Positions 41,195 to 51,392 are shown, counted from the stretch's first letter. The stretch: DNA of 64,000 nucleotides from Steroidobacteraceae bacterium (GCA_025458905.1 JALORN010000002.1:62001-126000), one strand, 5' to 3'. Notes: generated by a model from the letters alone, not told the origin. Translations and numbers: made by a program.

Positions 41195-43167
41195 CGGCCG
41201 CGCCCGGGACCGGGGCCCGCACGCCGGTGCACTACCGCGTCGCCGACGGCATCGCCGTGCTGGAGATCGACCATCCGCCCGTCAACGCGCTCGCCGCCCC
41301 GGTCCGTGCCGCGCTGCTCGCCGCCGTGGAGCGCGCCGACGGCGACCCGGCCGTCCGCGCGATCGTCATCGCCGGCCGCGGCGCCGCCTTCGTCGCCGGC
41401 GCCGACATCCGCGAGTTCGACGCCCCGCCACGCGAGCCGCGTCTGCCGGACCTGCTGGCGCGCATCGAGGCCAGCGCCAAGCCCGTGGTCGCCTCGGTCC
41501 ACGGCCACGCGCTCGGCGGCGGGCTCGAGCTGGCGCTCGCCTGCCACCACCGCTGCGCAACGCCGCGCGCGAAGCTCGGCCTGCCCGAGGTCAAGCTCGG
41601 CCTGCTGCCGGGCGCCGGCGGTACGCAGCGCCTGCCACGGCTCGTCGATCCCGCGCTCGCGCTCGAGATGATGCTCGGCGGCGAGCCGATAGACGCGGCG
41701 CGTGCCCACGAGGCCGGCCTCGTCGACACGCTGCTGCCGGACGAGGACGCACTCGCCGGCGGCCTCGCCGCCGCGCGCGCCCTGCTGGCGGCGGGCCGCG
41801 CACCGCGCCGCACCGCCGGCCTGCCGCAGCCTGCGGCGCTCGGACCCGCGGCCACCGACGCCGCGCTCGCCCGCCACGCCCGCGCGCTGCGCGGCCTCGA
41901 ATCGGGCCCGCACATCGTCGAAGCGCTGCAGGCTGCCGCCACCGAGCCCTTCGCCGCCGGCGTCGCGCGCGCGCGCCGCCGCTTCGAGGAATGCGCGGCG
42001 AGCCCCGGCTCCCGTGCCCTGCGCCACCTGTTCTTCGCCGAGCGCGCCACCGGCCGCAGCGACGCCACCCCGCGTCCGGTCGAGCGCGTCGCGGTGGTCG
42101 GCGCCGGCACCATGGGCACCGGCATCGCGATCGCGCTCGCCGACGCCGGCCTCGACATCATCGTCATCGACGTCGACGCCGCCGCCCTGGCGGGCGGCCG
42201 CGAGCGCTTCACCGCGCACTACGCCTCGCAGCTCGCCCGCGGCCGCCTCGGCGCCGCCGAGGCCGCGGCGCGCCAGGCGCGCACGCGCTTCGCCGGCGAG
42301 CTCGCCGCGGCCGCCGGCTGCGACCTCGCGATCGAGGCCGTGTTCGAGAGCCTCGAGGTCAAGCGCCAGGTGTTCGCCGCGCTAGACGGCGTGCTGCCTG
42401 CGCACGCCGTGCTCGCCACCAACACCTCCTACCTCGACGTCGACCGCATCGCCGCCGCCACGCGCCGCCCGCAGGCCGTGCTCGGGCTGCACTTCTTCAG
42501 CCCCGCGAACGTGATGAAGCTGGTCGAGGTGGTGCGCGGTGCCGACACGCTGCCCGAGGTGCTCGCCACCGGCTGCGCGCTGGCGCGCCGCCTGCGCAAG
42601 CTCCCGGTGATCGTCGGCAACGCCACCGGCTTCGTCGGCAACCGGATGCTGCAGGCCTACGGCCGCGAGAGCCAGCTGCTGCTGCTCGAGGGCGCGACGC
42701 CGGCGCAGGTCGACCGCGCGCTCGAGGCCTTCGGCATGGCGATGGGCCCCTGCGCCGTCTACGACCTCGCCGGCCTCGACGTCGGCTACCGCGCGCGCCG
42801 CGAGCGCAGCGACCTGCCGGACGACCCGCGCTACTTCGCGGTCGCCGATCGCCTGGTCGAGGCCGGCCGCCTCGGCCGCAAGAGCGGCGCCGGCCACTAT
42901 CGTTACGACGCCGAGGGTCGGCGTCACGCCGACCCGCTGGCCGGGGAGATCATCGCCGCCGAGGCCGCGCGCCTCGGCGTGGCCCGCGGCACGGTCGACG
43001 ACGCGACGATCGTCGGGCGCTGCATCGGCGCGCTGGTCGCCGCCGGACGGGCCGTGCTCGAATCCGGCATCGCCGCGAGCGCCGCCGACATCGACGTCGT
43101 CTGGACCAGCGGCTACGGCTTCCCGCGCTGGCGCGGTGGCCCGATGCACTACGCCGCGCAGCACTGA
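41191..43167 (+). CDS. Bifunctional enoyl-CoA hydratase/3-hydroxyacyl-CoA dehydrogenase (FadB-like)
   Basis: 658 residues, shorter than FadB (~715). The crotonase domain (about 1-200) includes GHALGGGLELALACHHR and LPEVKLGLLPGAGGTQRLP with catalytic Glu. The 3-hydroxyacyl-CoA dehydrogenase domain starts near 300 with VAVVGAGTMGTGIAIALADAG and contains GLHFFSPANVMKLVEVV, with the catalytic His. Two 3HCDH C-terminal lobes follow. It performs the middle two beta-oxidation steps between the acyl-CoA dehydrogenases and the thiolase upstream. Confidence 0.9.
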
Positions 43168-43188
43168 ACCCGCCTGAGGAGACTTCCC

Positions 43189-44361
43189 GTGCCCTACGCA
43201 CCCGCCGATCCGATGGACCTCTTCGACCTGCGCAGCGAGCTCTCCGAGGAGGATCGCCTGGTCCAGGACTCGGTCGCCCGCTTCGTCGACGAGAACGTGC
43301 TGCCGGTGATCCGCGGCCACTTCGAGCGCCACACCTTCCCGCGCGACATCGTCGCCGGCCTCGCCGGCCTCGGCCTGCTCGGCTCCTCGATCGAGGGCTA
43401 TGGCTGCGCGGGCCTCGGGCCCATCGCCTACGGCCTGATCTGCCAGGAGCTCGAGCGCGGCGACTCCGCGATCCGCAGCTTCGTCTCGGTGCAGAGCTCG
43501 CTGTGCATGTACCCGATCTTCACCTACGGCAGCGAGGCGCAGCGCCAGCGCTGGCTGCCCGCGATGGCGCGCGGCGAGCGGATCGGCTGCTTCGGCCTCA
43601 CCGAGCCGCACGGCGGCTCCGACCCCGCGAACATGAAGACGCACGCCCGCCGCCGCAACGGCGACTGGGTGCTCAACGGCGCCAAGATGTGGATCACCAA
43701 CTCGCCGCTGGCCGACGTCGCGGTGGTCTGGGCGAGCACCGAGGAGGGCGTGCGCGGCTTCCTCGTCGAGCGCGGCACCAAGGGCTTCGAGACGCCCGAG
43801 ATCGAGAACAAGTTCAGCCTGCGCGCCTCGGCCACCGGCTCGATCTTCCTCGACGACGTGGTGGTGCCGGACGAGGACATGCTGCCGGGCAGCACCGTCG
43901 GCCTGAAGGCGCCGCTCTCCTGCCTCACCCAGGCGCGCTACGGCATCACCTGGGGCGTGATCGGCGCCGCGCAGGCCTGCCTGCGCGAGCTGCTCGAGTA
44001 CACGCGCACGCGCACGCTGTTCGACCGCCCGCTCGCCGCCAACCAGGCGGTGCAGATCCGCCTCGCCGAGATGTCGCGCCGCATCACCACCTCGCAGCTG
44101 CTGTCGCTGCAGCTCGGCCGCCTGAAGCAGGCCGGCAAGATGACGCCCGCGCAGGTGTCGATGGCCAAGTGGCACAACTGCCGCGCCGCGCTCGACGTCG
44201 CGCGCGACGCCCGCGACCTGCTCGGCGGCGCCGGCATCAGCGCCGAGTACGTGCCGATCCGCCACGCGCTGAACCTCGAGAGCGTGATCACCTACGAGGG
44301 CACCGAGACCATCCACCAGCTGAGCATCGGGCGCGAGCTGACGGGCATCAACGCCTTCTGA
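43189..44361 (+). CDS. gcdH: Glutaryl-CoA dehydrogenase
   Basis: 390 residues from a GTG preceded by GAGGAGA. SVQSSLCMYPIFTYGSEAQRQ and GCFGLTEPHGGSDPANMKTHARRR align closely with human and bacterial glutaryl-CoA dehydrogenase, and the catalytic base is Glu370 in TYEGTETIHQL. It oxidises and decarboxylates glutaryl-CoA to crotonyl-CoA and CO2, reducing an electron-transferring flavoprotein. Its position at the end of the operon fits glutaryl-CoA as the end product of ring opening and beta-oxidation. No etfAB genes are in the window. Confidence 0.92.
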   Translation: MPYAPADPMDLFDLRSELSEEDRLVQDSVARFVDENVLPVIRGHFERHTFPRDIVAGLAGLGLLGSSIEGYGCAGLGPIAYGLICQELERGDSAIRSFVSVQSSLCMYPIFTYGSEAQRQRWLPAMARGERIGCFGLTEPHGGSDPANMKTHARRRNGDWVLNGAKMWITNSPLADVAVVWASTEEGVRGFLVERGTKGFETPEIENKFSLRASATGSIFLDDVVVPDEDMLPGSTVGLKAPLSCLTQARYGITWGVIGAAQACLRELLEYTRTRTLFDRPLAANQAVQIRLAEMSRRITTSQLLSLQLGRLKQAGKMTPAQVSMAKWHNCRAALDVARDARDLLGGAGISAEYVPIRHALNLESVITYEGTETIHQLSIGRELTGINAF

Positions 44362-44480
44362 GTTCCCACGCACCCGAATCGCCCAGTCCTACGCCCGCTG
44401 GCGGTGCCCACCGGCACCCCGGCGGGGTCGTGCGTCGCACCCTCCGTGGCCATCCTTCGACCACGCCACGGAGATTCCCC

Positions 44481-45113
44481 ATGCGCAATTCACTCCCGGT
44501 CGCCGCCGCCGTCGCGCTGCTGCTCGGCAGCGTCGCGACCCCGGCGCTCGCCGCCGACAAGACCCAGTCCGCCGACACCTCGCAGGCGGCCGGCGCCGCG
44601 CCCGGCTCGTCGGCCAACCGCTCGATGCAGTCCGCGGCGTCGGCCAGCGGCTCGGCCAGCGTCGGCAACATCACGCCGCAGCAGTTCGCGATGCAGGCCG
44701 CCGAGGGCGGCATGGCCGAGGTGCAGCTCTCGGAGCTCGCCCGCAAGCAGGCCGGCAGCGCCGAGGTGCGCGAGTTCGCCGAGCGCATGATCGCCGATCA
44801 CGGCAAGGCCAATGCCGAGCTGAAGGCGATCGCGAAGCAGAAGGGCATCACCCTGCCCAAGGACCTCAACGCCGAGCACCGCGCGACTCTCAAGAGCCTG
44901 CAGGACAAGAAGGGCGCCGAGTTCGACGAGGCCTACATGGCCGCGATGAAGAAGGACCACGTCAAGACCATCGCCCTGCTGCAGGCGGCGAACGGCCCGT
45001 CGTTCGAAGACGCGGCGCTGAAGGCCTTCGCCAGCAAGCAGCTGCCGATCGTCCAGCAGCACCACGACATGGTCGAGAAGACCGAGGGCCAGGCGAGCCA
45101 GGCCTCGCGCTGA
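44481..45113 (+). CDS. DUF4142 periplasmic protein, copy 1
   Basis: 210 residues. Signal peptide (SLPVAAAVALLLGSVATPALA), then an Ala/Ser-rich linker to about residue 70, then a helical domain with the pattern EVQLSELARKQAGSAEVREFAERMIADHGKANAELKAIA. That is the DUF4142 ferritin-like helical bundle. Such proteins are secreted and often induced in stress; the function is not established. The upstream gap is 119 bp and contains no operator-like box. A second, shorter DUF4142 protein follows after 24 bp, so the pair is probably an operon from local duplication. Confidence 0.85.
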   Translation: MRNSLPVAAAVALLLGSVATPALAADKTQSADTSQAAGAAPGSSANRSMQSAASASGSASVGNITPQQFAMQAAEGGMAEVQLSELARKQAGSAEVREFAERMIADHGKANAELKAIAKQKGITLPKDLNAEHRATLKSLQDKKGAEFDEAYMAAMKKDHVKTIALLQAANGPSFEDAALKAFASKQLPIVQQHHDMVEKTEGQASQASR

Positions 45114-45137
45114 CCTTCCGCGGGAGCGGCGAGCACC

Positions 45138-45650
45138 ATGCACGCCAGGTTCCCGAGGATCGCGCTGGCCCTGCTGCTGCTCGCGGCGTTTGCGCCGCAG
45201 GTGGCGCAGGGCCAGCGCGGCGCCGCGGTCTCGCCGACCGCGGCGCAGTTCGCGGCCCGTGCCGCCGCGAGCGGCATCGCCGAGGTCCGGATGTCGCAGC
45301 TCGCGCTCGACTGGGCCGCGGCCCCCGCGGTGCGGGACTTTGCCACGCAGATGCTCGCCGACCACGGCCAGGGCAACGCCCAGCTCGAGGCGCTCGCGCG
45401 CTCCAAGGGGATCCCCCTGCCGCGCGATCCCGACGAGACGCAACGCCAGGTGATCGCGAGGCTCTCGACGCTGCGCGGTGCCGAGTTCGACCGCGTCTTC
45501 GTCGAGGCGATGCGACAGGCTCACGAAAAGGACGTCGCCCTGTTCGAGTCGGCGACGTCGCGCAACTTCCCGGACCCGGAGTTGCGGGGTCTCGCGATCG
45601 AGATGCTGCCGATCCTGCGGCAACACCTGGAGACCGTCGGAAGACTATAG
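45138..45650 (+). CDS. DUF4142 periplasmic protein, copy 2
   Basis: 170 residues. Signal peptide ending near VAQGQ, followed directly by the DUF4142 bundle (EVRMSQLALDWAAAPAVRDFATQMLADHGQGNAQLEALA and FDRVFVEAMRQAHEKDVALFE). It lacks the Ser-rich linker of its neighbour. The repeated MxADHGxxNxxLxxLA pattern in both supports duplication. A hairpin starts right after its stop codon. Confidence 0.83.
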   Translation: MHARFPRIALALLLLAAFAPQVAQGQRGAAVSPTAAQFAARAAASGIAEVRMSQLALDWAAAPAVRDFATQMLADHGQGNAQLEALARSKGIPLPRDPDETQRQVIARLSTLRGAEFDRVFVEAMRQAHEKDVALFESATSRNFPDPELRGLAIEMLPILRQHLETVGRL

Positions 45651-45671
45651 GCGGGCGCGTCGAGCGCCCGC
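45651..45671 (+). terminator. Hairpin after the DUF4142 pair
   Basis: GCGGGCGC, loop GTCGA, GCGCCCGC: a perfect 8-bp stem starting at the base after the stop codon. There is no T-run; an 11-G tract follows 17 bp later. Likely transcript end between convergent genes. Confidence 0.5.
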
Positions 45672-45688
45672 GACGACCAGCCGGATCC

Positions 45689-45699
45689 GGGGGGGGGGG
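45689..45699. repeat. 11-base G homopolymer
   Basis: An uninterrupted run of 11 G in the 93-bp gap between the DUF4142 pair and the convergent fasciclin gene. It is outside both coding regions. Such runs can slip in replication or be miscounted in sequencing. Confidence 0.8.
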
Positions 45700-45743
45700 A
45701 AGGATCGGGGCCGGTCGCCGCGGACGCCGAGCGTCAGAACCGC

Positions 45744-46262
45744 TTACTTCGGCATGATCACCGAGTCGATGACGTGGATCGTGCCGTTGGAGGCCGCGAT
45801 GTCGGTCGTGACGACGTTCGCGCCGTCGACCATCACCTTGCCGCCCTCGACCTTGATCTTCACCGACTGGCCCTGCACCGTCTTGGCCTCGGTCAGCTTG
45901 ACCACGTCCGCCGCCTTCACGTCACCGGCGACGACGTGGTAGGTGAGGATCGAGGCGAGCTTGGCCTTGTTCTCGGGCTTCAGCAGGTTCTCGACCGTGC
46001 CCGCCGGCAGCTTGGCGAACGCCGCATCGGTCGGCGCGAACACCGTGAACGGGCCCTTGCCCTTCAGCGTCTCGACCAGGCCGGCCGCCTGCAGGGCGGT
46101 CGCCAGCGTCTTGAAGCTGCCCGCCGCGACGGCGGTGTCGACGATGTCCTTCTTGCCCTCGGCCGCCGAAGCCGGCAGCACGACGAGCGCGACGGCGGCC
46201 GCCGCGACGGCAAGGAACATCGAGCGGGTGATCGGGCGACGGATCGCCTGGGACTGGAACAT
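45744..46262 (-). CDS. Fasciclin (FAS1)-domain secreted protein
   Basis: 172 residues from ATG 46262, chosen because GGAGG precedes it by six bases; another ATG two codons upstream abuts the same ribosome site. Signal peptide ends near LPASAAEG. One FAS1 domain: [49 protein letters not shown] and the terminal [17 protein letters not shown]1 proteins mediate adhesion or protein contacts outside the cytoplasm. It ends the converging pair with DUF4142 copy 2 and has an 85-bp gap from the phosphatase upstream. Confidence 0.9.
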   Translation of the reverse strand: MFQSQAIRRPITRSMFLAVAAAAVALVVLPASAAEGKKDIVDTAVAAGSFKTLATALQAAGLVETLKGKGPFTVFAPTDAAFAKLPAGTVENLLKPENKAKLASILTYHVVAGDVKAADVVKLTEAKTVQGQSVKIKVEGGKVMVDGANVVTTDIAASNGTIHVIDSVIMPK

Positions 46263-46347
46263 GCTCATCCTCCGTGATGGTTCGGACCGGCCGCCGGCTG
46301 TTGCTTGCGGCTCTGGCTGACTATTCGCCGGGCGGCCCCGGACGGAT

Positions 46348-48039
46348 TCACGTTGCGGGTCGATCTTCCGCGGACGACGGCGCCGGGTCCGGTGCCGACC
46401 GCGCCGGGGACACACCCGGGCCCGGCCGGAGGCCGTTCTGCCCCGCCACGTCCACCAGCGACTGCCCGAGCGCCTGCCCGCCGCTGCGCTGGTCGATCGT
46501 GTCGACGTGCCAGAACTCGCCCTGCACCCGCTCGCGGTCGATGTCGAGCAGCACGTAGCCGCGCCGCACGAAATCCACGTAGCGTGTGTGCGGCGCGAGT
46601 CGCGGGAACAGCGCATTCAGCTGCGCGAGCTGTGCCGCCGGCGGGTTCTCGCCGAGCGGCCCGGGAGAACTCACCGCTGGCGTGACGAACTCGACGCCGC
46701 GCACGCCGCGACCGGTCGCGGGGTCGTAGGCGCCGGGCGCCCACGGGTCGTCCACCAGGTCGTGCCCCCACGACGAGTGGATGTCGCCCGTCATGACCAC
46801 GACGTTGTCGATGTGGTTGTCGCGCAGATGCGCATAGAGCCGCGCCCGCGACGGCCGGTACCCATCCCACTGGTCCGGGTTCAGGTAGCTCGCGCCGAAG
46901 GTCTGCGACAGCTGCGCCATCATCACCTGCTGGCCGACCAGCCGCCAGGTGGCGCCGCGCTGCTGCGACGCCGACAGCCGGCCGTACAACCAGGCTTCCT
47001 GGTCGAAGCCGAGCAGCGTACGGTTCGCGTCGGTGATCGTCGGATCGTCGGCCGCGATCTCCTGTGTCTGTCCCTTGAACGCCGCCTGCAGGTCGCGGCC
47101 GTGCAGGCGCGTGTCGAGCATGATCAGGTCCGCGAGATTGCCCAGGCGGAAGCTGCGGTAGATCCTGCCGTCCGCGGGTCCCTGCGAGCGGATCGGCATC
47201 CACTCGTTGTACGCCCGGATCGCCGCACGCCTGCGCACGCTCCATTCGCCCTCGCCGGACTCCGGGTCGTGGTTCTCGGCGCCGTCGCGCCAGGCATCGT
47301 TGGCGCTCTCGTGGTCGTCCCAGACGCAGATGAACGGATGCTGCCGGTGCGCCTCCTGCAGGTCCGGGTCGCCCTTGTACTGCGCATGCCGCTGGCGATA
47401 GTCGGTCAGCGTCACGATCTCGTTCTCCGGGACCGAGTCGCGCTGCCCGAGGATCCGCGGGTTGCGATACGGGTTGTCCCGCTCGTACTCGTAGATGTAG
47501 TCGCCGAGGTGCAGCACCAGGTCGAGGTCCGCGCGCTCGGCGATCCGCGCATACGCGTTGAAGTAGCCAAACGGGAAGTTCGAGCAGGACACGAACGCGA
47601 GCCGCGCCGCGTCGAGGCGCCCCTGCGGCAGCGTCCGCGTGCGCCCCACCGGCGAGCGCGCACCGCGGCTCTCGAACCGGTAGTAGTAGGTTCGGCCCGG
47701 CTCGAGCCCCTCGACGTCGACCTTGACCGTGAAGTCGCGGCGGATATCGGTCCGGAACGAGCCCTTGCAGACCTCGCGCCGCATCTGCGGGTCGCGCGCG
47801 ACGCGCCACCGTACCTCGAGCTCGTCCCCGGGCCGCGCCGGCGTGACCCGCGTCCAGAGGATCACGCGCTCCTGCAGCGGATCGCCGCTCGCGACGCCGT
47901 GCGCGAACACCGGGTGGTTGCCACGCGGCCGGCCACGCGCACCGTCGTCGGTGGCGAGCGCGGCGCGGGACAGGGCCATGCCGGTCGCGGACGCGGCGGC
48001 GAGGGCGGCGATCAGGTCGCGGCGGGAGAAACCGTGCAT
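46348..48039 (-). CDS. phoD: PhoD-family alkaline phosphatase/phosphodiesterase
   Basis: 563 residues from ATG 48039. Twin-arginine signal [20 protein letters not shown] at the N-terminus, then the PhoD N-terminal domain ([21 protein letters not shown]) and a metallophosphatase core: [49 protein letters not shown] and [15 protein letters not shown]. These supply the Fe/Ca ligands. It releases phosphate from phosphodiesters outside the cytoplasm. A C-terminal ~45-residue Pro/Ala-rich extension is unusual. I see no Pho-box-like direct repeat upstream. Confidence 0.88.
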   Translation of the reverse strand: MHGFSRRDLIAALAAASATGMALSRAALATDDGARGRPRGNHPVFAHGVASGDPLQERVILWTRVTPARPGDELEVRWRVARDPQMRREVCKGSFRTDIRRDFTVKVDVEGLEPGRTYYYRFESRGARSPVGRTRTLPQGRLDAARLAFVSCSNFPFGYFNAYARIAERADLDLVLHLGDYIYEYERDNPYRNPRILGQRDSVPENEIVTLTDYRQRHAQYKGDPDLQEAHRQHPFICVWDDHESANDAWRDGAENHDPESGEGEWSVRRRAAIRAYNEWMPIRSQGPADGRIYRSFRLGNLADLIMLDTRLHGRDLQAAFKGQTQEIAADDPTITDANRTLLGFDQEAWLYGRLSASQQRGATWRLVGQQVMMAQLSQTFGASYLNPDQWDGYRPSRARLYAHLRDNHIDNVVVMTGDIHSSWGHDLVDDPWAPGAYDPATGRGVRGVEFVTPAVSSPGPLGENPPAAQLAQLNALFPRLAPHTRYVDFVRRGYVLLDIDRERVQGEFWHVDTIDQRSGGQALGQSLVDVAGQNGLRPGPGVSPARSAPDPAPSSAEDRPAT

Positions 48040-48142
48040 GGGCGAGGCTCCGGATCGTGGGCGCTGTGTCGCCAGCATCCGGCCTCGCAGTGGCAGCCGC
48101 GTGACGCCGCCATGATCGCTGTGTGTCGACCGCAGCGCGCGC

Positions 48143-49225
48143 TCAGAAACTCACCGCCAGCGACGTCGTGACCGCGAAGTTGCCGGACTTCGGTCGTCCC
48201 CCGCGGCTCGCGAAGGCATCGTCGCGGCTCTCGAGCTGGCGCGCCTCGAGGCGCCACACGACGGCCTCGTGCAGCACCCAGTCCGCGTTCACCGACAGGC
48301 CCAGGGCGCGCAGTCCCGCGCCCGGCGGGCCGACGATGACGCCGTCCGGGTCCTCGTAGGACTCGATGCGCCCGGCCAGGCTCAGGCGATCGGAGGCCTT
48401 GTAGCGCACGATGGCCTGCGGACTCACCCAGGAATCCGTGCGACCGCTGCCCTTGCGTTCCTGCTGCGCGCCGGTGTCCAGCCCGAGCGTCAACCCCCAG
48501 CGCTCATCGAGCGCGAAGGTCGCGTAGAGGTTGTGGAACCAGCGCATCCGGCGCGCATCGTCCGGGAAGTCGTTGCCGACGAAGCCGCTGCTGTTGACGG
48601 TCACGGCGCTCGAGGGCGTCCACGTCAGCTGCCAGCCGAAGGCGGGCGTGGTGTTGCCGTCCGGCCGCCGGATGCGCTGCCAGCCGTTGAGCAGCAGCCC
48701 ACTGACGAACCACTTGCCGTCCGCCGTCCGGTAGCCGAGCTTCACGCCGGCCTCGTAGTACGGGCTGTTCTCGGCAGCGACGCTGCGCGTCAGCGTCCAG
48801 TTGTCGCGGCCGATCGCCGACTCGAAGCCGATGTGGGACGGGAAGACGCCGGCGTCGAGCCACAGGTCGCGGGTCTCCGACAGCCGCACGCCGACCTGCG
48901 CCTCGAACACGTTGCGGAACGTGTCGGACTCGGCCGCGTAGTTGGCGTCCATGTAGGTGCCCGCGGCGAGCGCGACGGACGCGCGCAGCCGCTCCGACGC
49001 GTAGGCGCCCCGCACCAGGGCGAGGTTCACCGTCGCCTCGCCCACCCGGTCGTAGTTGTAGATGAAGGGTGGCCGCTCGTTGCCGGCCGGCCGGTCGAAG
49101 TCCCAGCTGTAGTAGGGCTCCACGTAGGCGCTCAGCGCGGTCGTCGGCTCGGCCGCGCCGGTGGGCGCGGCGGCGCCGGCAGCCGCCAGGACCGCCAGGG
49201 TGACGACGGGGGCGCAGCGCGGCAT
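48143..49225 (-). CDS. Outer-membrane beta-barrel protein (BBP2-like porin)
   Basis: 360 residues from ATG 49225, preceded by GGAG; an ATG seven codons upstream is possible. Signal peptide ends near GAAAPTGAAEP. The mature protein alternates aromatic and polar residues, e.g. SAYVEPYYSWDFDRPAGNE, ASVALAAGTYMDANY, DLWLDAGVFPSHIGFESAIG, typical of BBP2 / OmpL-type porins, and ends in SLAVSF with the C-terminal Phe expected for barrel assembly. Probably a general or phosphate/anion channel; specificity unknown. Confidence 0.82.
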   Translation of the reverse strand: MPRCAPVVTLAVLAAAGAAAPTGAAEPTTALSAYVEPYYSWDFDRPAGNERPPFIYNYDRVGEATVNLALVRGAYASERLRASVALAAGTYMDANYAAESDTFRNVFEAQVGVRLSETRDLWLDAGVFPSHIGFESAIGRDNWTLTRSVAAENSPYYEAGVKLGYRTADGKWFVSGLLLNGWQRIRRPDGNTTPAFGWQLTWTPSSAVTVNSSGFVGNDFPDDARRMRWFHNLYATFALDERWGLTLGLDTGAQQERKGSGRTDSWVSPQAIVRYKASDRLSLAGRIESYEDPDGVIVGPPGAGLRALGLSVNADWVLHEAVVWRLEARQLESRDDAFASRGGRPKSGNFAVTTSLAVSF

Positions 49226-49291
49226 CGGCGGACTCCAGGTGACCATGTCGGCATGATCCCGGAGTCGTCATCGGCCGGCTGTGAAGAAACG

Positions 49292-49309
49292 GGCGCGCGG
49301 GTGCGCGCC
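49292..49309 (-). terminator. Terminator of the ThDP-enzyme gene
   Basis: On the minus strand, immediately after the TGA: GGCGCGC, loop ACCC, GCGCGCC, then CGTTTCTTC. A 7-bp GC stem with a T-rich tail, the clearest Rho-independent-like terminator in the window. Confidence 0.6.
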
Positions 49310-51088
49310 TCAGGGCTGCAGCAGGCTCCGCGCCGGCTCCTCGCCGAGCGCCCGTTCGATGGCCTCGCGCCCCGGTGTCCCCGCCTCCAGCGCCTTGCGC
49401 AGGTTGTCGGCGTACCTCGGCATCCGCTTCGGCGGCAGCAGCGGCTCGCTCGGGTCCACCACCGCCTCGATCAGCACCGGCCCCGCTTCGGCGAGCGCCG
49501 CGTCGAGCACCGCCGCGCAGTCCTCGCCGCGCTCGACCCGCAGGCCGCGGATCCCGAAAGCCTCCGCCGCCTTGACGAAGTCGACCGGTTGCAGGTCGCA
49601 CTCGTATTCGGGATGGCCGAGGAACATCATCTGCTCCCACTTGATCTGCCCGAGCGAGTCGTTGCGCACCACGACGATCTTCACCGGCAGCCGGTAGCGC
49701 GCCACCGTCGCGAGCTCGCCCATCAGCATCGTCAGGCCCCCGTCGCCGGCGAACGCCACCACCTGGCGCTGCGGGAACGCCAGCTGCGCCGCGATCGCAT
49801 AGGGCAGGGCGCAGCCCATCGACGCCAGCAGCCCCGACCCGGCCCACATCTGCCCCTCGCGCGCATCGCAGTAACGCGCCAGCAAGCCGGTGTTGTGCCC
49901 CGAGTCCCAGGCGACGATCGCGTCCGGCGCGAGCCGCGCGCCGAGCTCGTGTGCGATCCGCCCCGGCTTCATCGGTGCGCCCGGCCGCTGCACCGACTCG
50001 TGCAGCAGCCGGCGCCAGTCGGCGCTCCAGCGCTGCGCCGCCTCGAGGAAGCTGCGTTCCTCCTTGCGCGGTATCCGCTCGCGCAGGGCAGCGAGCGTCG
50101 CGCGCGCATCGCCGACCAGCCCCGCCTCGACCGGGAAGCGCAGCCCGATCCGCGAGGCATCGCGATCGACCTGCACGCCGATCGCCTGCCCCGGCGGCGG
50201 GTAGTACTCGATGTAGGGGAAGGTCGAGCCGATGATCAGCAGCGCATCGCACTGTTCCATCACGTCCTGCGAGGCCCGCGTGCCGAGCAGGCCGATGCCG
50301 CCCGTCGTCAGCGGATGCTCGTCCGGCACCAGCGCCTTGCCGAGCAGCGCCTTGACGATCGGCGCCCCCAGGTGCTCCGCGAGCGCCAGCAGCTCCTCGC
50401 GCGCGCCGAGCGCCCCCTGGCCCGCGAGGATCGCGATGCGCTGCGCCGAGGCGAGGATGCCCGCCGCCTGCTCGAGGTCCGCCTCCGGCGGCCTCAGGTT
50501 CGCCGCCGCGCGCGCGAACGACGCATGGTGCGCGACGTTGCGCGAGGACGCCCGCGCACTCGACGTCGGCTCCTCCTGCACGTCCACCGGGATCGCGACG
50601 TGCGCGACCCCGCGCCGCGCGAGCGCCGTGCGGCAGGCGAGGGCGGTCACGTTCTCGACGTGCACCGCGCTCATGATCCGCGCCCCGTACTCCGCGACGT
50701 CCGCGAACAGCTTCACCAGGTCCACGTCCTGCTGCGTGAAGGTGTCGACCAGGTCGTGGTACGGCATCCCCGTCACCGCGATCACCGGCGCCCGGTCGAG
50801 CTTCGCGTCGTAGAGCCCGTTCAGCAGGTGGATGCCTCCCGGCCCCGTGGTCGCGAGGCAGCAGCCGAGCCGCCCCGTCCACTTCGCGTGCGCGCAGGCC
50901 ATGAACGCCGCCGACTCCTCGTGCCGAACCTGCACGAAGCGCAGCCGCTCGCGCCGCGAGCGCATCGCCTCCATCACGCCGTTGATGCCGTCGCCCGGCA
51001 TCCCGAACACCGTGTCGACGCCCCACTCGATCAGCGTGTCGACCAGCACCTCGGCGCCGTTGCGCCCGTCCTTCGCCCTGGCATCCAT
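49310..51088 (-). CDS. Thiamine-diphosphate enzyme of the pyruvate oxidase (PoxB-like) family
   Basis: 592 residues from ATG 51088. Three ThDP-family domains: N-terminal pyrimidine-binding domain with the catalytic Glu57 (VQVRHEESAAFMA), central nucleotide-binding domain, and C-terminal pyrophosphate domain with the GDG-N motif (AFAGDGGLTMLMGELATVA to VVVRNDSLGQI). The Glu and cofactor motif show an active ThDP enzyme. It most resembles pyruvate oxidases, which oxidatively decarboxylate pyruvate to acetate and CO2 (PoxB-type, quinone-linked) or to acetyl phosphate. No PoxB-type membrane-anchor helix is obvious at the C-terminus. Acetolactate synthase is a less likely alternative. Confidence 0.83.
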   Translation of the reverse strand: MDARAKDGRNGAEVLVDTLIEWGVDTVFGMPGDGINGVMEAMRSRRERLRFVQVRHEESAAFMACAHAKWTGRLGCCLATTGPGGIHLLNGLYDAKLDRAPVIAVTGMPYHDLVDTFTQQDVDLVKLFADVAEYGARIMSAVHVENVTALACRTALARRGVAHVAIPVDVQEEPTSSARASSRNVAHHASFARAAANLRPPEADLEQAAGILASAQRIAILAGQGALGAREELLALAEHLGAPIVKALLGKALVPDEHPLTTGGIGLLGTRASQDVMEQCDALLIIGSTFPYIEYYPPPGQAIGVQVDRDASRIGLRFPVEAGLVGDARATLAALRERIPRKEERSFLEAAQRWSADWRRLLHESVQRPGAPMKPGRIAHELGARLAPDAIVAWDSGHNTGLLARYCDAREGQMWAGSGLLASMGCALPYAIAAQLAFPQRQVVAFAGDGGLTMLMGELATVARYRLPVKIVVVRNDSLGQIKWEQMMFLGHPEYECDLQPVDFVKAAEAFGIRGLRVERGEDCAAVLDAALAEAGPVLIEAVVDPSEPLLPPKRMPRYADNLRKALEAGTPGREAIERALGEEPARSLLQP

Positions 51089-51104
51089 GCCCACGCGCCC
51101 GGCG

Positions 51105-51392
51105 TCAGTGCGAGGGCCCGAGCCCGCGCTCCGAGGCCGGCTCCGTCTCGGTCTCCTGCGACCCGTAGCGCTCCATCTCGCGGGCGCGCGAGCCGTTGAG
51201 CCCCGCCTCCCGCGTGGGCGGCTCGCGACGCTGCGTCTCTGCCGGCACACGCGGGCCTTCCGCCGGCGCGCGCTCCCGCTCGCCCTCGCGACGCTCCGTT
51301 TCCGCGCCTTCCCCCGCATGCTGCCCCGCGCCGCCCTGGCTCGCGCCACCCGCGGGCGCACCCACGTCGTTCCCTTGCGTGATGTCCTGCAT
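51105..51392 (-). CDS. Small hydrophilic, probably disordered protein
   Basis: 95 residues from ATG 51392, preceded by AGGAGG at six-base spacing (the strongest ribosome site in this region). Rich in Glu, Arg, Gly, Pro, Ser and Thr with hardly any hydrophobic residues (e.g. GAPAGGASQGGAGQHAGEG, ETERREGERERAP). No family recognised. It lies 16 bp upstream of the ThDP enzyme on the same strand, so it is likely co-transcribed. Such proteins are often stress- or desiccation-related; function unknown. Confidence 0.65.
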   Translation of the reverse strand: MQDITQGNDVGAPAGGASQGGAGQHAGEGAETERREGERERAPAEGPRVPAETQRREPPTREAGLNGSRAREMERYGSQETETEPASERGLGPSH

